A DNA stretch of 64,000 nt, taken from the NCBI GenBank assembly GCA_965214995.1, contig CBDCCT010000002.1, positions 1,984,001 through 2,048,000 on the forward strand. The letters are read 5' to 3'. The translations under genes and the position numbers were made by a program. Source of the stretch: CBDCCT01 sp965214995 (GTDB lineage Bacteria; Deinococcota; Deinococci; Deinococcales; Trueperaceae). Shown here in pieces: positions 55,256 to 64,000 of the stretch. The notes under the pieces were generated by a model. That model had not been told where the DNA came from. It was given only the letters and a program-made list of their open reading frames with translations, and did not search any database. Within the stretch, counting starts at the first letter, position 1. Each line of letters begins with the position of its first letter.

Positions 55256-55290
55256 TAAAGAAAACCGCCGCACTTAAAGAAGCGCGGCGG
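55256..55290 (-). terminator. Terminator between gap and pgk
   Basis: On the minus strand CCGCCGC, 12-nt loop, GCGGCGG, then TTTTCTTT. A good rho-independent terminator 16 nt after the gap stop; pgk would then rely on read-through or its own promoter. CTCGAG adjoins the stem. Confidence 0.8.
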
Positions 55291-55306
55291 CTCGAGTTCT
55301 TTTCCT

Positions 55307-56311
55307 TTACGCCTCGACGGGCAGGCGCTTACCGACGAGTTCGACAAGGTCGGCAACCCGGTTCGAGTAGCCCCACTCGTTGTCGTACCAAGAAAACACC
55401 TTGGCGAGCTTGCCAATCGCCAGCGTGAGGCTCCCATCGATGATCGCCGAGTGTGGGTCGCCGACGATGTCCGAGCGGACGATGGCGTCCTCCGTGTAGG
55501 CGATGATGGTGCTTAGATCCCCTTGCGCCGCTTCTTTGAGCTTGGCGTTGATTTCATCCGCGGTCACCTCACGCTTGAACATGATGGTGATGTCGCTAAT
55601 CGAGCCCGTCGCGGTGGGCACGCGCAAGGCAGTCCCGTCGAAGTGGCCCTTAAGCCCCGGCAGCACCTTGGAGGTGGCCCGCGCCGCCCCCGTCGAGGTC
55701 GGGATGATGTTGATGGCGGCGGCTCTCGCTCGGCGCAGATCTTTGTGCGGAAAGTCGAGCACGTTCTGGTCGTTCGTGTACGAGTGGATGGTGGTCATTA
55801 AAGACGTGTCCACACCAAACGCCTCGTCCAGAATCTTCATCACGGGCGCGAGCGAGTTGGTCGTGCAGGACGCGTTGTCGATGATGTTGTGCGTCTCGGG
55901 GTCATAGGTGTCTTCGTTCACGCCCAAGACCACGTTCCAGTCGGGGTCCTTGGCGGGCGCGGTGATGATGACCTTTTTGGCCCCCGCCTGGAGGTGTTTG
56001 GACGCGCCCTCGCGGTTGGTAAAGTGCCCGGTGGACTCAATCACGATGTCCACGCCCAACTCGCCCCAGGGCAGCTCTTCGGGATTCCTAATGGACGTCG
56101 CCTGAATCTTCTCGCCGTCCACGATGAGGTTGTCGTCGTCGAAAGAAATCTCGCCGGGAAATTTGCCGTAGTTCGAGTCGTACTTTAAAAGGTAAGCGAG
56201 CGTTTCGTTGTCGGTGAGGTCGTTGACCAAGGCCACGTCGACGCCCCGCTCGTGCAGGACGCGGTAGACCTGGCGACCGATGCGGCCAAATCCGTTGATG
56301 CCTACTTTCAT
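55307..56311 (-). CDS. gap: Glyceraldehyde-3-phosphate dehydrogenase
   Basis: 334 residues, type I. KVGINGFGRIGRQVYRVLHE (NAD site), DNASCTTNSLAPVMKILDEA with the catalytic Cys, MTTIHSYTNDQNVLDFPHKD (catalytic His and the substrate loop), and WYDNEWGYSNRVADLVELVG at the end. Makes 1,3-bisphosphoglycerate with NAD+. Asp at position 32-34 (LVNDLTDNETLAYLL) favours NAD over NADP. ATG behind GAGGAGGT. Confidence 0.97.
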   Translation of the reverse strand: MKVGINGFGRIGRQVYRVLHERGVDVALVNDLTDNETLAYLLKYDSNYGKFPGEISFDDDNLIVDGEKIQATSIRNPEELPWGELGVDIVIESTGHFTNREGASKHLQAGAKKVIITAPAKDPDWNVVLGVNEDTYDPETHNIIDNASCTTNSLAPVMKILDEAFGVDTSLMTTIHSYTNDQNVLDFPHKDLRRARAAAINIIPTSTGAARATSKVLPGLKGHFDGTALRVPTATGSISDITIMFKREVTADEINAKLKEAAQGDLSTIIAYTEDAIVRSDIVGDPHSAIIDGSLTLAIGKLAKVFSWYDNEWGYSNRVADLVELVGKRLPVEA

Positions 56312-56656
56312 CTTTACCTCCTCAGGATTTAAGAAACTTCTAGGGGTGATGCACTCGGTGCGGTTTCACTAGGCGTACAAATCTTTACATACTCACGCTA
56401 CACCCTACAACATCCTCATTCTAATGCCAAAAGGTCAGGGCGTCACAATGGGCTGGGTGACGAATTTGCAGGTGACCGTAAAGCCCGGCGCGTCACGGTT
56501 TCCTGCCGCTCGAGCATGAGGCGTTGGATGATGTAAGGAACCGGAGCACTTAAGGCTATGGCGGCAGCTTTCACCTTTCTGGACGCGCCCAAACGTGTAA
56601 AATGGCTTGATAAGCCAATCTACCCCCAGCTCACGCCCAACGCCTGCGGAGGCCCG

Positions 56657-58747
56657 ATGCTCACCATCCCAGAAAAAATCCTCTTCCTCGCCCTCGCGGC
56701 AACGTCCGCCTACTTCGCCTTTATCGGCTTCAAACGTGTGGTGGACGTTGTCGGCCGCGGCGACCGGGGCTACTATGACCACTTCAGCGGCCTGACCGAG
56801 CGCCTGGGCGAGTCCATCGCCCGCACGGTCAGTCAAGTGACCGTGTTTCGCGCACGGCCCCTGGTGAGTTTTTTGCACTCGTTTATCTTCTACGGCTTTA
56901 TTTTCTACCTGCTTGTCAACGTCTTCGACGGCCTCCGCGGGCTCCTGCCCGAAACGTGGCTGGGGGTTTTTCACGTTCCCTTTCTCGCCGCGCCCTACCG
57001 CCTCCTCGCGGACGTGCTGACGGTACTTATCCTCGTCGGGGTGGCGTACTTTCTGGTGCGCCGCTTCGGGACCAAGGACCCCCGTCTGGAGCAAAACGAC
57101 AAGACCATGCTGCACGAGAAAGTCAAGGCGGGGCGCATCAAACGCGACTCGTTAATTGTAGGCGTGTTCATCTTGCTGCACGTCGGCTTTCGCTTGATGG
57201 GCGAGAGCTTCTTACTGGCTTCTGAAGGTTTGCGCGACCCCTGGCAACCTTTCGCCAGCACCTTGGCGGGCGCGTTCGGTTACGGCGAGAACCGCATCAT
57301 CGGCTGGCACGTGGGCTGGTGGGGAGCGCTGGGGCTGATTTTGGCCTTTTTGCCCTACTTCCCGCGCTCAAAGCACCTGCACCTTTTCGGCGCGCCCGCC
57401 AAGTTCGCGCTCGAGCGCCGTCACCAAGACCTCTCCAAAGTGCCGCGCGGGGCCTTGGAGCCCATCGACTTCGAAGATGAGTCCCTAGAGCAGTTCGGGG
57501 TGGCGAAGTTAGAAGACTACCGCATGACCCAGCTCTTAGACCCCTACGCCTGCATCCAGTGCAACCGCTGCACCAACGTCTGCCCCGCCAACGCCACGGG
57601 CAAGGCGCTCTCGCCCGCCGCCATCGAAATCAACAAGCGCTACGAACTCAACAGCGTCGCACCTCTTCTTGCGAACGGCGAAAGCAGCCCGCGCCCTGTC
57701 ATGGACTTTGTCTTGTCCGAAGAAGCCCTCTGGGCCTGCACCGCCTGCGGCGCCTGCATGGAAATCTGCCCGGTGGGCTGTGAGCCGATGTTGGACGTTA
57801 TTGACATCCGCCGCGACCGGGTGATGATGGAGGGCGACTTTCCCGCGGAACTCGCCACCGCCTTTCGCGGCATGGAGCGCACCGGCAACCCTTGGGGCAT
57901 CGCGCAGGACAAACGTGCGGAGTGGGCGGAAGGGCTTGACATCCCCACGGTTGAGGACAACCCCGACTTTGAAGTGCTCTACTGGGTGGGTTGCGCGGGC
58001 TCCTACGACCCGCAGGCGCAGAGCACGGCGCGCTCTTTTGCGAAAATTTTGGAGCACGCGGGCGTCAACTACGCGATTCTCGGCCGGGGCGAAAAGTGTA
58101 CGGGCGACCCCGCGAGGCGCGCGGGCAACGAATACCTCTACTACCAGCTCGCCACCGAAAACGTGATGACGCTCAACGAGGTCCTGGTGGACGAAAAGCT
58201 TGACTCGAGCAAACCCAAGCGCATCGTCGCCACCTGCCCCCACTGCTTCAACGCGCTGCTGAACGACTACCCGCAGCTCGGCGGCGACTACAGCGTGGTC
58301 CACCACACCCAGTTGATTGACGAACTCATGCAGGCGGGCCGCCTCCCGCCCCTAGACCTCTCCGGCGAGGTGACGTTTCACGACCCCTGCTACTTAGGCC
58401 GCAACAACGGCGAGTACGACGCGCCGCGCAACGTTTTGCAGCGCGGCGGGCTCTCGATTAGCGAGATGCCCCGCAACCGCAACAACTCATTCTGCTGCGG
58501 CGCGGGCGGCGCGCAGTTCTGGAAGGAAGAGGAGGAGGGCGTGGAGCGCGTCTCCAACAACCGCTTCCGCGAGGCGGAGGCGACGGGCGCGCCCAAGGTG
58601 GCGACGGGCTGCCCCTTCTGTAAGGTGATGTTGCGGAGTTCTGAAGATGCGGAAGCCGAGGGTGCGCCTGAGGTGATAGATGTGGCGCAGATTGTGGCGG
58701 AGGGGCTCGAGCGCATCTCCCAAAGGCTGGGCAACGCCGCAGACTAA
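56657..58747 (+). CDS. HdrD/GlpC-like Fe-S membrane oxidoreductase
   Basis: 696 residues from the ATG at 56657, behind GGAGG and after a TAAAAT box inside the preceding open frame. N-terminal DUF3483-type membrane part with about six hydrophobic segments (ILFLALAATSAYFAFIGF, FLHSFIFYGFIFYLLVNVF, VLILVGVAYFLVRRF, SLIVGVFILLHVGFRLMG, WWGALGLILAFLPYF), then a two-cluster ferredoxin (CIQCNRCTNVCPANATG and CTACGACMEICPVGCEPM) and two CCG domains (CPHCFNALLNDYPQLGG, CCGAGGAQFWKE; earlier GCAGSYDPQAQSTARSF). This resembles heterodisulfide-reductase-like and Glp C/LutA-type proteins that pass electrons to membrane quinones. An ATG at 56558 would add 33 residues. Confidence 0.85.
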   Translation: MLTIPEKILFLALAATSAYFAFIGFKRVVDVVGRGDRGYYDHFSGLTERLGESIARTVSQVTVFRARPLVSFLHSFIFYGFIFYLLVNVFDGLRGLLPETWLGVFHVPFLAAPYRLLADVLTVLILVGVAYFLVRRFGTKDPRLEQNDKTMLHEKVKAGRIKRDSLIVGVFILLHVGFRLMGESFLLASEGLRDPWQPFASTLAGAFGYGENRIIGWHVGWWGALGLILAFLPYFPRSKHLHLFGAPAKFALERRHQDLSKVPRGALEPIDFEDESLEQFGVAKLEDYRMTQLLDPYACIQCNRCTNVCPANATGKALSPAAIEINKRYELNSVAPLLANGESSPRPVMDFVLSEEALWACTACGACMEICPVGCEPMLDVIDIRRDRVMMEGDFPAELATAFRGMERTGNPWGIAQDKRAEWAEGLDIPTVEDNPDFEVLYWVGCAGSYDPQAQSTARSFAKILEHAGVNYAILGRGEKCTGDPARRAGNEYLYYQLATENVMTLNEVLVDEKLDSSKPKRIVATCPHCFNALLNDYPQLGGDYSVVHHTQLIDELMQAGRLPPLDLSGEVTFHDPCYLGRNNGEYDAPRNVLQRGGLSISEMPRNRNNSFCCGAGGAQFWKEEEEGVERVSNNRFREAEATGAPKVATGCPFCKVMLRSSEDAEAEGAPEVIDVAQIVAEGLERISQRLGNAAD

Positions 58748-58885
58748 CCGCAGCTTGGTGGGTCGTTCGTCGCAACTGCTCACCAAGCCGACCTCTTTAA
58801 AACTCCTTTGGACTTACGGTTTACAGGTCCGCTGACTCTTGCAAATCTCACCCTAAAGTGTGATGACACGGCCCTCCCGAAGCCC

Positions 58886-58891
58886 TACACT
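58886..58891 (+). promoter_or_regulatory. -35/-10 promoter, leaderless start of DUF4342 gene
   Basis: ATGACA at 58863, 17 nt, TACACT at 58886, 6 nt, ATG at 58898. A second ATG at 58946, behind GGGAGGAG, would be read from the same mRNA. Confidence 0.55.
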
Positions 58892-58897
58892 GCGCTC

Positions 58898-59311
58898 ATG
58901 AACGTTCGGACGGAACCGGGCGGCTCAGATTGGGAGGAGTACATTATGAACGAAGCCAGGACCGACACGCAAGAAACCAGCGGAACCGCCAACCACACCA
59001 ACACCGGGAGCCACACTGACAGCACCGTCGTGACCGAGGAGTACAAACTCAGCGGCGAGGCGGTCGTCTCCAAAGTCAAAGAACTCGTGCGCGAGGGCAA
59101 CATCCGCCGCATCACGCTTCGGAACGACGAGGGCCGGACGCTTATCGAAATCCCTTTGACCATCGGCGTGGTCGGCGCGATTCTCCTGCCCGTCTGGGCG
59201 GCCATCGGCGCGGTCGCCGCGCTCGTCGCCAACCTGACGCTCTCGGTAGAGCGCAAAATGGACGCGCAAGAGCAAGACATGGACGTTCAAAAAGTTAGCG
59301 ACCTGTCTTAG
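58898..59311 (+). CDS. DUF4342 family membrane protein, copy 1
   Basis: 137 residues from the leaderless ATG, or 121 from a second ATG at 58946 with its own Shine-Dalgarno (GGGAGGAG). The N-terminal region is Thr/Ser/Asn-rich and unstructured (NEARTDTQETSGTANHTNT), then DUF4342 proper: EEYKLSGEAVVSKVKELVRE, GNIRRITLRNDEGRTLIEIP, a membrane segment LTIGVVGAILLPVWAAIGAV, AALVANLTLSVERKMD. Family function unknown. First of a tandem pair. Confidence 0.85.
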   Translation: MNVRTEPGGSDWEEYIMNEARTDTQETSGTANHTNTGSHTDSTVVTEEYKLSGEAVVSKVKELVREGNIRRITLRNDEGRTLIEIPLTIGVVGAILLPVWAAIGAVAALVANLTLSVERKMDAQEQDMDVQKVSDLS

Positions 59312-59341
59312 GGGCTCGAGCATCAATAAGTAAGGAGAACC

Positions 59342-59614
59342 ATGAACAACACAAGCTTGCAAAACCTTTCACGCGGCCTTTTCCGCGGTCTGAGCCGCCT
59401 CTGGCGAGAGGGCAACCGCCGCCAGTTCGTGCTAAGAGGGAGCGACAGCCGCACCCTTTTGCGCGTTCCCCTAACGCTCGCGGTTCTTTTCGCGCTTCTT
59501 TTGCTCTGGAAGGCGGCCCCGCTCCTTATCGTCGCCATCGTCGTGGCGTTCGTGCTCAAGGTGGAGTTCGTCGTGACCAAGGAGGTTAGGCGCTCGGGAG
59601 GACCTGGAGCCTAG
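59342..59614 (+). CDS. DUF4342-like membrane protein, copy 2
   Basis: 90 residues. LWREGNRRQFVLRGSDSRTL then LRVPLTLAVLFALLLLWKAA and PLLIVAIVVAFVLKVEFVVT: the same layout as the previous gene, with only the C-terminal part of the domain (NIRRI-type strand and membrane segment). Copy 1 lies 30 nt upstream and the two share AAGGAG-type sites, so they are one operon ending in the terminator at 59634. Role unknown; perhaps a paired complex. Confidence 0.8.
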   Translation: MNNTSLQNLSRGLFRGLSRLWREGNRRQFVLRGSDSRTLLRVPLTLAVLFALLLLWKAAPLLIVAIVVAFVLKVEFVVTKEVRRSGGPGA

Positions 59615-59633
59615 AACTGTACGCGCACCAGCG

Positions 59634-59664
59634 AACGGCGGTCTCCCAAGGCCGCCGTTTTCTT
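59634..59664 (+). terminator. Rho-independent terminator of the DUF4342 pair
   Basis: AACGGCGG, 10-nt loop, CCGCCGTT, then TTCTTG. Eight strong pairs, 19 nt after the stop of the second gene. Confidence 0.8.
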
Positions 59665-59744
59665 GAGGTGGCTCAACGTAAACCGACACCCTCGGCAGAA
59701 AGTACTTCCGCAGCTCGAATCTAATGGTTATGGTAATTTTGGGT

Positions 59745-60599
59745 ATGAGATTGGTGGTTTTGGCAACTCTGTTTTTGTGGTCCGGTTGCGGCTTTTGCCA
59801 GCAGCCCCTGCCCGTGCCCCCGATAGCAGGTGAGCCTCCCGACATTGCCAAATATTACTACCCGGCAACCGAAGAAACAGAGTACGTTTATTTTCCGCAG
59901 CCCCCTGACATAGAGGGAGTATCTTTCAACGTCAACTACCGGATAAGTAGCAAATGTTTAGAGCTTGGGGCAGAAGATTTGGAGCGCCACCCCGACTATT
60001 CTGAAGAAATAGCGTCACCTTTTGTTGGCATGGCGAAGGGTTTACCCGATCTCGTGTTCAAAATCTGTCGCAGCGGGGGACCTTTTCCCCACGGAAGTTC
60101 AGAGGCGCGTTATTTATTCGCGGTGTCTGACGAGGGCAAAGGGACTTCCCTCATGCTCTCGGCTCTCAACACGTCCTCTTCCAGTTACGACTACTCGCCA
60201 AAAGACAAAAGGTCTTACAAAGGGGAGCTCGAGGTGAGCGACGGCGACTGGCGGCAACTCGCACCAGACACCTTTAGCTTCGTTCAAACGGTGAGGTACG
60301 TTAGCGAGCAGAAGCTGACGAACGCCGTTGAGGGGGTTGAAACGGTAGAGCAGGATATGTACAGAAGAGTTTTCAACCTCTTCACCTTTACCGACCAGGG
60401 CGTCAAGCGCACTATCCACTCGCTGCCGTTAGCAGACTACACCTGGACGGAACGAGACACCGCGCCGAATCTGACCGATCAATTATCCCTTGCTCTCGAC
60501 TTTCCCGAGACGATTTCGGTCTACGAAAATAGTGAGGTGCTAAGCGACAGTCAACAAGCGTGGCTCGGAACTTTTTCGTTGGAAGTTGGTACTGAATGA
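59745..60599 (+). CDS. Lipoprotein of unknown function
   Basis: 284 residues from the ATG at 59745, which has TAATTT about 5 nt upstream. MRLVVLATLFLWSGCGFCQQ: lipobox LWSGC with a second Cys two residues later. The mature protein is soluble and beta-rich, with GISSK-like runs I do not recognise (NYRISSKCLELGAEDLERHP, FAVSDEGKGTSLMLSALNTS, FVQTVRYVSEQKLTNAVEGV). It is lower in GC than neighbours. Anchored to a membrane by Lgt-type lipidation. Stand-alone, between DUF4342 genes and uvrA. Confidence 0.7.
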   Translation: MRLVVLATLFLWSGCGFCQQPLPVPPIAGEPPDIAKYYYPATEETEYVYFPQPPDIEGVSFNVNYRISSKCLELGAEDLERHPDYSEEIASPFVGMAKGLPDLVFKICRSGGPFPHGSSEARYLFAVSDEGKGTSLMLSALNTSSSSYDYSPKDKRSYKGELEVSDGDWRQLAPDTFSFVQTVRYVSEQKLTNAVEGVETVEQDMYRRVFNLFTFTDQGVKRTIHSLPLADYTWTERDTAPNLTDQLSLALDFPETISVYENSEVLSDSQQAWLGTFSLEVGTE

Positions 60600-60816
60600 C
60601 GCTACCGGACGTACAGGGTCACGCCCCTTTTTGTATAAGCGCGCGCCCCTCAGACATCTAAAGTTCTGGTATACTCGTATGTTTTGAACGGGACTGTACA
60701 CAACACCGCACCAAGAGACCCGGCATTAAAAGATACTTCACAGAAAAATACTGCACTGACAAAACCACACACTCAGTCACGCACCAAGCGAGCGTAATCC
60801 TCAGGGAGGCACGCCT
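60600..60816 (+). promoter_or_regulatory. uvrA upstream region with promoter
   Basis: 217 nt. TATACT at 60670-60675 is the likely -10 box, giving a 5' leader of about 135 nt; AGGGAGG sits before the TTG start. I see no palindrome like the radiation-desiccation motif of Deinococcus upstream of uvrA. Confidence 0.5.
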
Positions 60817-63710
<2,894 letters not shown>

Positions 63711-63714
<4 letters not shown>

Positions 63715-64000
63715 CCCGCGTCCGCACCGCGCCGCCGCCCCAAAGCTTCATCATCGGCGCGTTTTTGTTTCTCCTGGCGGCGGTGTTCGCGGTGGCCCCC
63801 CTGCCCTTGTTCGTCCGGAGCTTAGGCATCGTGCTGGCGACGTATCTGGCGTTCTCCTCGAGCGGCCTCCCCTTCGCCTATGTGATTGCGCTCCTCGCGC
63901 CCCCCGTCGGTTTGGTGCGCGGCGACGCCGACTGGCTGGTGATGCTGCCCATTATGCTCGCCTCGGGGCTGTTGGGGGTGCTGGGCCTCGAATACGCCTG
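63711..64000 (+). CDS. Membrane protein, partial (runs off right edge)
   Basis: First 96 codons of a gene that starts with GTG overlapping the uvrA stop (GTGA). After a short polar start (TRVRTAPPPQS) it has hydrophobic segments FIIGAFLFLLAAVFAVAPLP, SLGIVLATYLAFSSSGLPFA and VMLPIMLASGLLGVLGLEYA. Not recognised; translationally coupled to uvrA. Confidence 0.65.

Noticed and set aside
60600..60816. Radiation-desiccation response palindrome upstream of uvrA
   Set aside because: Looked for an inverted repeat near the -10 box as in Deinococcus; none found in this spacer.

Overview
The window is GC-rich bacterial chromosome, densely packed with genes on both strands and without tRNA, rRNA, CRISPR or insertion-sequence genes that I could recognise. 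Gene content and signal style suggest the Deinococcota, perhaps a Truepera-like lineage: a LysW/LysX lysine-biosynthesis pair, DUF4342 and DUF11 proteins, a eukaryote-type topoisomerase IB, and many apparently leaderless genes in which a TANNNT -10 box lies 5-8 (usually 6) nt before the start codon. The assignment to a lineage is inference. A second genome-wide signature is the palindrome CTCGAG (often GCTCGAGC), which I count about 160 times by eye against roughly 20 expected from composition.

Layout. 1-2.0 kb: toxin-antitoxin (TA) genes (RES/Xre, Phd/PIN, an orphan MNT nucleotidyltransferase). 2.2-8.2 kb: guaB-orf-nudix-proB operon, rbfA-thioesterase, DUF3147 and mutY. 8.3-10.9 kb: SagB-type dehydrogenase, AIG2-like cyclotransferase, then lysW-lysX behind a promoter that appears to start a 9-codon Lys/Arg leader peptide. 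10.9-13.4 kb: a TA island with DUF433/DUF5615, a PIN pair and AbrB/PIN, laced with two repeat types. 14-18.5 kb: sucCD, mogA-like, Rieske/FAD oxidoreductase. 18.6-24.5 kb: a 1039-residue DUF11 surface lipoprotein and three paralogous LuxR-like regulators, one without its DNA-binding domain. 24.9-33.7 kb: DUF456, lgt-glmU (short), DUF3140 and a sulfite-oxidase-like protein, TrmJ-like methyltransferase, secreted DUF11 protein, diguanylate cyclase, PIG-L deacetylase, methyltransferase. 33.8-39.6 kb: proline catabolism (PRODH, P5CDH), phosphatase, thioesterase, mutM and hisA. 39.8-41.1 kb: BrnTA and VapBC. 41.1-47.2 kb: WYL regulator, two tandem SDRs, beta-helix lipoprotein, a beta-hydroxyacid dehydrogenase. 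47.3-53.9 kb: aroA, cmk, nadK, methyltransferase, LpxB-related protein, topoisomerase IB, a YflT-like stress protein. 54-64 kb: pgk, gap, an HdrD/GlpC-like Fe-S membrane protein, DUF4342 pair, lipoprotein, uvrA and the start of a membrane protein.

Working together: gap and pgk (glycolysis), sucCD (TCA cycle) and PRODH/P5CDH (proline to glutamate, opposite to proB) form the central-metabolism core. mutY, mutM and uvrA form a DNA-repair theme: mutY and mutM both deal with 8-oxoguanine. The accessory content is concentrated in the three TA clusters and in the surface-protein/regulator block at 18.6-24.5 kb. A mobile, MITE-like palindromic repeat appears three times, each time touching the stop codon of a gene.
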